From NCBI GenBank assembly GCA_031551455.1, contig JAVBNP010000292.1:1-26677 (forward strand): 26,677 nt of DNA. The letters are read 5' to 3'. The first letter of the stretch is position 1. Every line of letters starts with the position of its first letter. Origin of the DNA: JAIRLS01 sp031551455 (lineage in GTDB: Bacteria; Bacteroidota; Bacteroidia; Bacteroidales; UBA4181). A model generated the notes under the pieces. It did not search any database and was not told where the DNA came from. It saw only the letters and a program-made list of their open reading frames with translations. Both the position numbers and the translations under genes were made by a program. Shown piece after piece: positions 7,185 through 14,670 of this stretch.

Positions 7185-8168
7185 TCATAGGGCAAAATCG
7201 CACATAGCTTTTTTCGTTACTACGTTGATTACATCGATCATCTTTTTTTGAGCAATGATGCACTTGTAATTTGTCGGCGCCAAAATATCTCGATTGAAAA
7301 AACATTCCATGTGGCTTTTTACAAAGTCATAGCCGGCTAATTTCGAAAATCCGATGCCTGCGGAAAAACGCGGATTGATGTCGATTAAGTAATATTCGTC
7401 TCCGTTGGAGATAAATTCCATGTTAATGCATCCGATCACATTCAATTTATTGCCAACATAGTTTACCAAGTGTTGCAATTTATCGCATTTGAAAGTTTGA
7501 ATGGTTGTTCCCGCCCCATTTTTGGTTCTCAATAATTCTTTTCTCGACATGCCGAAATCATTGCCTGTCAGAGGTGATCTGACATAATCAACAGTACATA
7601 TCGTTCCGTCAAGTACTTCTTGAAATATGTAATTATCGGTTATACTGCTGTTGTTTAAATCTTCTAAGGCATTGATGTAGAAAATGCCCTCGCTGCTTCG
7701 TCCGTTTTTGGGTTTGGCAATCAGAGGAAAATACGATTTAAAATTTACCTCTTGTTTTGAGTAAGTTTGGATGTGTTTAATATTCGGGTCTTTGGCAAAG
7801 AGTGTGTTTAGCTTCATTTTATCTCTGGCCACGGACAAAAAATAATCACTCCCGATGGTGATGAGAATGCCCGCATCTGAAAAGAAATGTCGTTCTTGAG
7901 CGAAAAAATCGACGTCGATATCTGTCAGCGGAATAATCACATCAACGGAATATTTTTTACATACGGATGTCATGAACGAAAGAAATTCTTTTTTGTTTTT
8001 CACTTTCGGCGCTTTTAAGACTTCGTCAAATTCCGAAGATACCGCGTGCCATTCCCGTGGGTAGATATCGCACCCGATGATTAGTCCTTTATTTATTTCC
8101 CGTAATGATTTGACAGCACAGTCCGTTGAAAACGATCCTATTGAAGTTATTAAGATATTTTGTTTCAC
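7185..8168 (-). CDS. ATP-grasp family ligase, carbamoyl-phosphate-synthase-like
   Basis: Predicted ATP-dependent carboxylate-amine ligase of 327 residues; the substrate is unknown. The start is GTG at 8168, supported by the typical N-terminus MKQNILITSIGSFSTDCAVK; the next methionine is at residue 66. Residues 1-110 form a Rossmann-like pre-ATP-grasp domain. The ATP-grasp fold spans about 115-300, with FPLIAKPKNGRSSEG (K152 and a glycine-rich loop), E184 in IFQEVLDG, E251 in INMEF and the metal-binding segment LIDINPRFSAG (D263, N265). It resembles the PylC/CarB-like ATP-grasp enzymes often found in polysaccharide or peptide-modifying clusters. It lies last in the minus-strand polysaccharide region, separated from it by 448 bp, so it probably has its own promoter. 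It could join an amino acid to an amino sugar (inference). Confidence 0.85.
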   Translation of the reverse strand: MKQNILITSIGSFSTDCAVKSLREINKGLIIGCDIYPREWHAVSSEFDEVLKAPKVKNKKEFLSFMTSVCKKYSVDVIIPLTDIDVDFFAQERHFFSDAGILITIGSDYFLSVARDKMKLNTLFAKDPNIKHIQTYSKQEVNFKSYFPLIAKPKNGRSSEGIFYINALEDLNNSSITDNYIFQEVLDGTICTVDYVRSPLTGNDFGMSRKELLRTKNGAGTTIQTFKCDKLQHLVNYVGNKLNVIGCINMEFISNGDEYYLIDINPRFSAGIGFSKLAGYDFVKSHMECFFNRDILAPTNYKCIIAQKKMIDVINVVTKKAMCDFAL

Positions 8169-8220
8169 TTACTTGTTTTTTGCGGTTATTAAAGTCGCCC
8201 AAATTTCGGAGTAACAACAT

Positions 8221-8256
8221 TTGTTTGTGCTATATTGCATGTAATATAGCAAACAA
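8221..8256. promoter_or_regulatory. Inverted repeat before ATP-grasp gene
   Basis: gctatatt (8229-8236) and aatatagc (8243-8250) form a perfect dyad around gcatgt, extended outward by ttgttt (8221-8226) and aaacaa (8251-8256) with a 2-nt bulge. It lies about 55 bp upstream of the GTG start. It could be an operator or a leader hairpin. It is not followed by a T-run. Confidence 0.4.
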
Positions 8257-8548
8257 GTGTATTTCGAATAGTGTTAAATTTTTTTTAATAATTTGACTTA
8301 TTTTAGATAAAAACACAATAAGGTCTCCATAAAAACGATTGATTGTAATAATACAACACGGCTTATTTTGAATTGTTGAGAAGATAAAATCAAAAATGAA
8401 TGTGAGAATCGAATCATCGAGAGCCGTTCGAAATTGCAATATTGACAAGACAATTTTCGGGTTGTTATTAACGCGCGGTGATTAACAAAAATATGGAGAT
8501 GGATTTGGGTGGATGTAGTGAATTTGTGACAAGAATGGGATTTAAAAC

Positions 8549-8600
8549 CATACACAAAACGCCCGTTGTCGATTTTTCGACAACGGGCGTTTTGTGTATG
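8549..8600 (-). terminator. Long perfect hairpin after beta-helix lipoprotein gene
   Basis: A 24-bp perfectly paired stem (8549-8572 with 8577-8600) encloses a four-base loop; its core is gcccgttgtcga. It begins 17 bp after the stop of the beta-helix lipoprotein gene, so it is well placed as its transcription end or an mRNA-stabilising 3' structure. The stem is far longer than a usual terminator, and the downstream T-run (ggtttt on the minus strand) is short. Confidence 0.65.
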
Positions 8601-8616
8601 ACGTCGTTTTTAAAAA

Positions 8617-10050
8617 CTATTTCTTCTTATAACCTTTATCGCCGATTTTCGATCCCGAAAGCGGTTGGTACGAATTATTCGGATCGACTTGAGCATCCTT
8701 TACGGTTGCATATCTCAAGTTTCCGGTTTCTTTAACTTTGGCTCCGTTTTCCGTTCTGATATATAAGTCGGTTTCCCACTGAGATCTGTTTTTCAGCAGC
8801 GATTCAATAAAAACATTATTTTTGATATCGTGTGCGCCGTTCACTCGGGTATCTCTTCCGTTTATTCGCATGGAATACCCGTCGGTGTGAACAATGGTGT
8901 TATTGGTTATGGTGAGAGCAGCCTCGTCGTAGATGCCCATTCCGTTTGATGTCGTGTTGACAAATAAATTGTTGTTGACAATATGCGGTGTGTTTCCTTC
9001 ACCTGAACCGAAGAATTGAAATATTTCGCCCGCGCCGTCGTGAACATAATTGTCGTGCGTATTGGTGTTGGTCGTGCGTCCGCCCACGAGGATTCCGCCC
9101 GAATGGTACGAAACGCCGCCGGCGCCCCATTTGGTTATTTCATTTTTATAGATCTCCAACCGACTAATCGCGGCGGTCTGTATTCCATCGTTACCGATGT
9201 TTTCCAAATAATTGTTGTATATCTTCACATTATTCCATAAAATGGGACGAACGTATTTGTGTCCGGGTTTTTGAACGTTTTCTTCGGCGGTATATCCGTT
9301 TCCTCGTTCGTCAAAACCCCACAGCTCCGCCGTATGCCCGATATACATACCTTCATCAGCCGTTCCGGATATTCTTACATGATGAATCGACAGATTATTC
9401 AGTTGCGTGTTGGGATACCACGTTTTGGAGTCGTTGTAATCGGGATTGGTTTTGGCCATAATGCCGATACCTCCGTTTTTGATGGTCATGTTTTTGATTT
9501 CCGCATTGTCGGAAAACTCGCACAGATCGATGGTAAAATACGAGGAGCGAGAACCGGTGACGGAACCGTCGAGAACGAATTCGGAAGCGCTTTTATCGCC
9601 TCCTGCCGAAAAATAATGACAGTTGGCAAAACGTATTCCCTGTCCCGTTCCGCCTCCGCTCCATGAAGGATCGCCGATGGTAACCGTTTCGCCCGGATAA
9701 TTGGTGATGCGGATGGGCTGTGCGGAAGTACCCTTCAATCCGGAAAACCAAATATTTTTAAATTTCCCTCTGAGATAAATAATATCACCCGGTTTGTATG
9801 TTGCTGCTTTTGCGGCATCGATCTCCACACGTCCGTTTTTGTCCGGAGTCAACGTATATGTTTTCCCGCTCCCTGCCGGCTTCTCTTCGGGTTTATCACT
9901 TGGTTCATCATCTGTCGGGTTGTCTCCCGATTCTTCGTCCGACTCTTCGATAGGTGATACGGGGTCTTTAACGGGATCGTCGGAACAGCTTACCGTTGTA
10001 AAGCCGCAGAATAATATACTAACTAGGAAGTTAAATGCAATCGTTTTCAT
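8617..10050 (-). CDS. Parallel beta-helix lipoprotein, surface-anchored
   Basis: Predicted carbohydrate-active or carbohydrate-binding outer-surface protein of 477 residues. The signal peptide ends in lipobox TVSC with cysteine at residue 22, followed by SDDPVKD, an acidic +2 signal typical of surface-exposed Bacteroidota lipoproteins. Residues 23-62 are an acidic, Pro/Ser-rich linker. From about 64 the protein has the opening TPDKNGRVEIDAAKAATYKP and GDIIYLRGKF. A right-handed parallel beta-helix follows (about 100-450) with many N-rich turns (NNLSIH, NNYLENIGNDGIQ, NNNLFVN, NNTIVHTDGYSMRING). This fold is shared by polysaccharide lyases, epimerases and glycosidases, but I cannot assign a catalytic motif. 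The next gene upstream is a close paralogue with a different export signal. The placement at the end of a polysaccharide locus suggests it acts on that polymer or anchors it. Confidence 0.85.
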   Translation of the reverse strand: MKTIAFNFLVSILFCGFTTVSCSDDPVKDPVSPIEESDEESGDNPTDDEPSDKPEEKPAGSGKTYTLTPDKNGRVEIDAAKAATYKPGDIIYLRGKFKNIWFSGLKGTSAQPIRITNYPGETVTIGDPSWSGGGTGQGIRFANCHYFSAGGDKSASEFVLDGSVTGSRSSYFTIDLCEFSDNAEIKNMTIKNGGIGIMAKTNPDYNDSKTWYPNTQLNNLSIHHVRISGTADEGMYIGHTAELWGFDERGNGYTAEENVQKPGHKYVRPILWNNVKIYNNYLENIGNDGIQTAAISRLEIYKNEITKWGAGGVSYHSGGILVGGRTTNTNTHDNYVHDGAGEIFQFFGSGEGNTPHIVNNNLFVNTTSNGMGIYDEAALTITNNTIVHTDGYSMRINGRDTRVNGAHDIKNNVFIESLLKNRSQWETDLYIRTENGAKVKETGNLRYATVKDAQVDPNNSYQPLSGSKIGDKGYKKK

Positions 10051-10095
10051 TTTTTACTTTACATTTTTAAGTTTGGCCGTTTCCATAAAAAAACG

Positions 10096-10103
10096 CAAAG
10101 GTA
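10096..10103 (-). promoter_or_regulatory. Candidate -7 element of beta-helix lipoprotein gene
   Basis: On the minus strand TACCTTTG fits TAnnTTTG and lies about 46 bases before the ATG. No good TTTG is seen 19-21 bp further upstream, so the promoter is only half supported. The whole gap to the upstream paralogue is 133 bp. Confidence 0.35.
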
Positions 10104-10183
10104 ATATAAAAATTATGCCGGACCCGGTTTTTTTATGAGAACAATCGGGTATAGCACTTTGTTGTAGATAGATACAATAAAAA

Positions 10184-11536
10184 TTATCTCTTTTTGTAAC
10201 CGGCGTTGCCGATAGTTGCATCGGGAAGCGGTTGATAAAAATTGTCGGGGTTTACTTTGGCTTTCTTTACGGAATCGAACCTTAAATTTCCGGTTTCCTT
10301 CACGGTCGCCCCATTTTCCGTTCTGATATAGCCATCCTTTTCAAAAAAAGATCTGTTTTTTAACAATGATTCGATAAAAACATTGTTGCTGATAATGTGA
10401 TCACCCGTTCGTTTGATATCTCGCCCGTTTATTCGCATGGAATATCCGTCCGTACGAGCGATCGTGTTGTTGGTTATTTGCACGTTGGCGCCGCCGTAAA
10501 TACCCATTCCGTTGGAAGTAGTACCTACCAACAGATTATTGTTGCAAATATGTGTTGTGTTCCCCTCGCCCGAACCAAAGAATTGATACATTTCGCCGTA
10601 TCCGTCGTGCACATAATTATCGTGCGTATTGGAATTGACCGTACGTCCGCCCACAAGGATTCCGCCCGAATGATAGGCAACCTTGTTGGAGCCCCACTTG
10701 TATACCTCGTTCCCGTATATCTCCAAACCGTTGATTGCCGCGGTTTGTATCCCGTCATTACCCGTTCCTTCCAAATAATTATCGTATATTTTTACGTTGT
10801 TCCACATAATGGGCTGTACATACTTATAACGGGGATTTCTTTCGGTCACGTCCGTTGCATTAAACTGCTCGCCCTTGTCGGTCCAACCCCATACCTCCGC
10901 CGTATGTCCGATATACATTCCTTCCTCCGATGTGCCGATGATCCGTACGTTGTGGATGGATAAATTATTCAATTGCGTATTGGCACCCCAAGTCTTAGGA
11001 TCATTGATTTCGGGATCCGTTTTGGCCATGATTCCCATGCCGCCGTTGCGGATCGTTATGTTCTTGATTTCCGCATTGTCGGTAAACGGTTTCAAGGCAA
11101 GGTTAAAATACGCATATCGGCCTTCTTTTACGGAACCGTCAAGAATAAACTCCGATGCATCTTTGTCGCCTCCCAAAATGAAGTAATGACAATTGATCAA
11201 GTGCATGCCCTCGCCGTACGAGCCTCCGTTCCATGACGGATTGCCGATAACGACCGTTTCGCTGGGATAATTGGAAATGCGGATGGGCTTTTCGGGTGTG
11301 CCGATCAAACCCTCGATCCAAATACTCGTAAATTTCCCCCGAAGGTAAATGATATCGCCCGGCTTGCACAAACGAGCCGTTTGCGCATCTACACCCAACC
11401 GACCGTCCTTGTCGGGAGTGACAATATGTATGTTATTGTTTTCGGTATTCTTTTTTTGACCGATTGCAGTCGTTCCGATGCAAAACAATACGGAAAGAAT
11501 CGTCAACAGTCGGAATTTAGCTTTTAGAGCGTACAT
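10184..11536 (-). CDS. Secreted parallel beta-helix protein, paralogue of the lipoprotein
   Basis: Exported 450-residue protein with a type I signal peptide (MYALKAKFRLLTILSVLFCI, then TTAIGQ; cleavage near residue 26). The cysteine in SVLFC lacks a lipobox context, so this copy should be soluble. The mature part (about 38-450) aligns along its whole length with the downstream lipoprotein: shared GDIIYLRGKF, the PIRISNYP/ETVVIGNPSW region, NTQLNNLSIH, EEGMYIGHTAEVWG, GNDGIQTAAI, SGGILVGGRT and FFGSGEGNT. It is a right-handed parallel beta-helix. The pair clearly arose by tandem duplication. The acidic linker of the sister protein is absent here. Function is not established: a lyase, epimerase or binding role on the local polysaccharide is inferred from the fold and the neighbours. 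Confidence 0.84.
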   Translation of the reverse strand: MYALKAKFRLLTILSVLFCIGTTAIGQKKNTENNNIHIVTPDKDGRLGVDAQTARLCKPGDIIYLRGKFTSIWIEGLIGTPEKPIRISNYPSETVVIGNPSWNGGSYGEGMHLINCHYFILGGDKDASEFILDGSVKEGRYAYFNLALKPFTDNAEIKNITIRNGGMGIMAKTDPEINDPKTWGANTQLNNLSIHNVRIIGTSEEGMYIGHTAEVWGWTDKGEQFNATDVTERNPRYKYVQPIMWNNVKIYDNYLEGTGNDGIQTAAINGLEIYGNEVYKWGSNKVAYHSGGILVGGRTVNSNTHDNYVHDGYGEMYQFFGSGEGNTTHICNNNLLVGTTSNGMGIYGGANVQITNNTIARTDGYSMRINGRDIKRTGDHIISNNVFIESLLKNRSFFEKDGYIRTENGATVKETGNLRFDSVKKAKVNPDNFYQPLPDATIGNAGYKKR

Positions 11537-11556
11537 TTTATTTTCTATTTAAAATA

Positions 11557-11593
11557 CAAAAATACGGAAAATATTTTCTTCAAGGAAATATTT
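11557..11593 (-). promoter_or_regulatory. Promoter with overlapping dyad before secreted beta-helix gene
   Basis: On the minus strand TATTTTTG (11557-11564) fits the -7 consensus. TTTC (11585-11588) lies 20 bp upstream as a one-mismatch -33. An imperfect 10-bp inverted repeat (11569-11578 with 11584-11593) covers the spacer and the -33, so a repressor could act there. The same dyad could instead be a terminator for the GT2 gene upstream. Confidence 0.4.
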
Positions 11594-11654
11594 CGACAAC
11601 AATGCTTTACAGCGCCTTTAGGTTATCCGCAAAACGAATCGTTACGGAACCAAA

Positions 11655-12623
11655 TCACGATTTTTTCGTTCTGAGAAAGGAAACCGTTTTGGTGAAAAGA
11701 TGCGGAGAAATACACGCCGGATATATCCATTTATATTCGCTTTTCGACAAATGCTTTTTCAATATTTTTCGGGTATCGCCGTAACGCAGATTTTTCAAAG
11801 ACATGAGTTTGAAGTCTTCAGGCGATAATATTCCGGCATTGCCGTATCGCAAAATGTCAAATACGGCGATCATCAAGAAGAAGGTAAGTTCCGATCGGTA
11901 CCGGTCCTGCAAACCTTTTTCTTTGAAGATGTCCCGTACCATTTTTCGGGCTTTCAATACATGAACGTATTGCTTGTCGGAAAAAGAGCCGGATACCGAC
12001 GATGGTCTGAAAATATAGTAATATTCCTCGGCCGTACACGAAGCAATGACCTCGGCCGGAAAAGTCAAAGACAACAACAGAATGGAGTCTTCGTTGTGGG
12101 TGATGTCCGGAGGACATACGAATGTTCGTTGTGCAAAAAGTTCACGCTTGAACAGGCGGGCATGCATGTAGAAGTCTTGGTTCCGGAAACAATCATGAAG
12201 AAATTCGTCTCGATTCTGCACTTTATTTCCGCGAATAAAAAATTTCTTTTGATCTCGGATAACGTGAACAACGGTGCCGTTGACAATATCTGCGTTTGTT
12301 TCGGTAATTTTATTATTCAATACTTCCAACGCATACGGGGGAAGATAATCATCGCCGTCCAAGAAAGTGATACATGCGCCTCGCGCATTTTCGATACCGG
12401 TTTCACGGGCGTGGACAACGCCTCCGTTCGGAATATCGATGACGCGAACGCGCGGATCGGTTGCTTCGAATTGTCGAAGAACGGTTAACGATTGATCCGT
12501 ACTGCCATCATTGATGCAAATAATCTCGATATCGTGAAGCGTTTGGGTAACACACGATTCTAAACATTTAACGAGATAGTTTTCCAAATTATACACCGGA
12601 ATTATTACGGATACTCGGATCAT
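11655..12623 (-). CDS. GT2 family glycosyltransferase
   Basis: Cytoplasmic inverting GT-A glycosyltransferase (322 residues), adding one sugar from a nucleotide donor to the lipid-linked repeat unit. Residues 4-12 are the opening VSVIIPVYN; the nucleotide-binding site includes D39 in ICINDGSTD and the DxD-type motif FLDGDDYL at 87-94. The C-terminal half (about 180-322) carries HNEDSILLLSL and a stretch of amphipathic helices, without obvious membrane segments. It is a clear paralogue of the gene ending at 13594: the two share residue positions throughout and the same HNED and SSVSGS segments. It is separated from that paralogue by the oppositely oriented deacetylase gene, so it needs its own promoter or read-through antisense to that gene. 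Donor and acceptor cannot be predicted. Confidence 0.92.
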   Translation of the reverse strand: MIRVSVIIPVYNLENYLVKCLESCVTQTLHDIEIICINDGSTDQSLTVLRQFEATDPRVRVIDIPNGGVVHARETGIENARGACITFLDGDDYLPPYALEVLNNKITETNADIVNGTVVHVIRDQKKFFIRGNKVQNRDEFLHDCFRNQDFYMHARLFKRELFAQRTFVCPPDITHNEDSILLLSLTFPAEVIASCTAEEYYYIFRPSSVSGSFSDKQYVHVLKARKMVRDIFKEKGLQDRYRSELTFFLMIAVFDILRYGNAGILSPEDFKLMSLKNLRYGDTRKILKKHLSKSEYKWIYPACISPHLFTKTVSFLRTKKS

Positions 12624-12794
12624 TCTTTCATTTATGATAAAATTGTTGCGGCCTTACACTTTCATCTTCGGCTGCATTAAGCATATTCTGCAATATTCAT
12701 TCCAAATTGGAGTATCTGAAGCAGAATGAAGCAAAAAAATACAAACAAAGTAAACGAAAATTGATTGTATGCCGGCGGGACGAAAATTTATTAT

Positions 12795-12802
12795 TATCTT
12801 TG
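12795..12802 (+). promoter_or_regulatory. Candidate -7 element of the PIG-L deacetylase gene
   Basis: TATCTTTG fits TAnnTTTG and lies about 40 bases before the ATG at 12844. No TTTG is found at the right distance upstream. A separate promoter is expected because the gene runs against all its neighbours. Confidence 0.4.
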
Positions 12803-12843
12803 TTTGAATGGAATAAAGAGATAATGCAATAATTGCATCAAGC

Positions 12844-13653
12844 ATGAATAAGGTACTCGGATTAAAAAATTTTTTGGTTAAACTTTTTAAAATAACCATC
12901 ATTCGTTCTTTTTCATTTTTATACTCCCGTTCTCTTCCGTTGCCGGAGAGGGTATTGATCGTTTCTCCTCATCCGGACGACGAAACGATCGGGTGTGCGG
13001 GATTGATCCAAAAACTCATCAGCGAAGGTAAAGACGTACATGTGGTGATGCTCACCGGCGGGGAAGGCGCTTATGACGCTTCGCTGATCGATCTCGCCGC
13101 ATTGGTTGCCAAACGGCGGGAACTCACCGGGAATGCCGCAAAGATAGCGGGACCGGCACTCGATAAATTTGTTTTCTTCGATTGGGGCGACGGGAAATTG
13201 CGCGAAGCATTGGCGAACGAGTCGAGGCAAAAGGAGTTGCTCGCCGTCATCAACGGAATAAGCCCCGCGGCGATTTTCGTACCTCACATTACGGAAGGAC
13301 GGCCCGACGAGGATCATGTTTGCGCGGCGAAAACTGTTTTGAAAGTTGTTAAAGAGCATGGTTTACCGATAAATGTGTTTTTCTATTGCGTTTGGCTGTG
13401 GCAATTATTGCCTTTCGGCAAAATCGGTTCGCTGAATTGGACCCGATCTTACGTGCTTTCGATGACCAAGCGGCAGCAGAAGATCAAAAAGGAAGCCGTG
13501 GATGCGTATGTGAAACCGTTGACTTCATTCGGAAAACCTTATTCGGGAGTGCTGCCCAGAGCGTTAATATATGCCGGCAAACGGAGAAAAGAACTATATT
13601 TCGAAGCCGGCGATGCCGAATTCGGACAGGCAGGCGCTGAACAGAAAAAGTGA
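12844..13653 (+). CDS. PIG-L family N-deacetylase
   Basis: Predicted zinc-dependent deacetylase (269 residues) of the LmbE/PIG-L family, which removes N-acetyl groups from GlcNAc-containing lipids, sugars or related small molecules. A basic, hydrophobic N-terminal segment (about 1-30) may attach it to the inner face of the membrane. The metal motif is HPDDE at 43-47 and the third ligand is H158 in RPDEDH. The fold VLIVSPHPDDETIGCAG and VVMLTGGEGAY is typical. It is the only plus-strand gene inside the polysaccharide locus. Its last 20 codons overlap, tail to tail, the end of the GT2 gene on the minus strand. It could deacetylate an amino sugar of the repeat unit (inference). Confidence 0.92.
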   Translation: MNKVLGLKNFLVKLFKITIIRSFSFLYSRSLPLPERVLIVSPHPDDETIGCAGLIQKLISEGKDVHVVMLTGGEGAYDASLIDLAALVAKRRELTGNAAKIAGPALDKFVFFDWGDGKLREALANESRQKELLAVINGISPAAIFVPHITEGRPDEDHVCAAKTVLKVVKEHGLPINVFFYCVWLWQLLPFGKIGSLNWTRSYVLSMTKRQQKIKKEAVDAYVKPLTSFGKPYSGVLPRALIYAGKRRKELYFEAGDAEFGQAGAEQKK

Positions 13654-14649
13654 TTTTTTCCCGAACGATTTCCGGAAAAAAGCCGATATTCGCCTGAGAA
13701 ACGAGGCCGTTGCCATAAACAACCGGGGAAATGCGCACGCGGGATACATCAATACGTATTCTTTTCGGGATTGGTGTTGTTTTAATATCCCGCGAACATT
13801 TCCGTGAAACAGGTTTTTGAGCGACAGGAAGCGGATATCCGCCGGCGACAGTATTTTTACCGCGTTTCCGTATCGCACGATGTTGAAAACGACAATCATC
13901 AGAAAAAACAAAAGTTCTGATCGGTATTTTTCTTCGAGTCCGGCTTTTCGAAAAATGTCCAATGCCATTTTACGTGCCGATAAAATATGGATATACTGTT
14001 GGTCGGAAACCGATCCGGAAACCGATGATGATCTGAATACATAATAATATCCTTCGGCCGTACAGGAAGCGATTTTATTTGCAACGAAAGCCAACGACAG
14101 CAGTACGATGACGTCTTCGTTGTGTGTGATTTCGGGAGGACAAAGAAACGGTCTTTGCTCGAAAATTTCGCGTTTAAACAGTCGGGCCGGTAGGTAAAAA
14201 TCTTGATTTTGAAGAGCGCTTCGAATAAAATCATCTCTGTTTTGCACCGAATTGCCGCGAACAATATCTTTTTTTTCTGCCCATCCCACGCACACAATCG
14301 TACCGTTAACAATATCCGCTCCGGTTTCGACGGCCCTTTCGTAAAGTTTTTCCATCGCATTTAACGGAAGATAATCGTCGCCGTCTACACACGTAACATA
14401 GTCGCCGCAAGCCTTTTCGAGTCCGGTTCTGCGGGCCAACACCACTCCTTGGTTCGGCGTATCGATCACGCGAATGCGCGCGTCTTCCGATTCGTATTGT
14501 CGGAGGATCGACAACGATCGATCTTTGCTGCCATCGTTGACGCAAAGAATTTCTATATCGCGAAATGTCTGATTGATGCACGATTCAACGCATTTAGCGA
14601 TGTAGTTTTCCAAGTTGTATACGGGAATGATGACGGATATGATTGCCAT
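13594..14649 (-). CDS. GT2 family glycosyltransferase, paralogue
   Basis: GT-A glycosyltransferase of 351 residues, paralogous to the gene at 11655-12623. The opening is SVIIPVYNLENY; D39 lies in CVNDGSKD and the DxD-type motif VDGDDYL at 88-94. The HNEDVIVLLSL and RSSSVSGSVSD segments are shared. It is about 29 residues longer than its paralogue at the C-terminus, and that extra tail (ending LSEFGIAGFEI) is the part encoded over the deacetylase gene, so the overlap may have arisen by loss of an earlier stop codon. It follows the GT-B glycosyltransferase gene with a 21-bp gap and is the last gene of the presumed main operon. Confidence 0.92.
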   Translation of the reverse strand: MAIISVIIPVYNLENYIAKCVESCINQTFRDIEILCVNDGSKDRSLSILRQYESEDARIRVIDTPNQGVVLARRTGLEKACGDYVTCVDGDDYLPLNAMEKLYERAVETGADIVNGTIVCVGWAEKKDIVRGNSVQNRDDFIRSALQNQDFYLPARLFKREIFEQRPFLCPPEITHNEDVIVLLSLAFVANKIASCTAEGYYYVFRSSSVSGSVSDQQYIHILSARKMALDIFRKAGLEEKYRSELLFFLMIVVFNIVRYGNAVKILSPADIRFLSLKNLFHGNVRGILKQHQSRKEYVLMYPACAFPRLFMATASFLRRISAFFRKSFGKKSLFLFSACLSEFGIAGFEI

Positions 14650-14670
14650 GTGTGGTTGATCGTAAAAAAT

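Larger units (their letters stand above)
8169..8616. other. A/T-rich intergenic region upstream of ATP-grasp gene
   Basis: This 448-base gap holds an inverted repeat at 8221-8256 close to the ATP-grasp start and a very long perfect hairpin at 8549-8600. Between about 8260 and 8548 I see only A/T-rich sequence. The short open frames there have no recognisable domains and look random. Confidence 0.6.

Noticed and set aside
8230..8555. Two short minus-strand frames in the large intergenic region
   Set aside because: A/T-rich, overlapping each other in different frames, with no domain, ribosome site or promoter.
10112..10129. Short ccggacccgg hairpin followed by T-run as a terminator
   Set aside because: The T-run is on the plus strand, but no plus-strand gene ends there; the stem is only 4 bp with a tiny loop.
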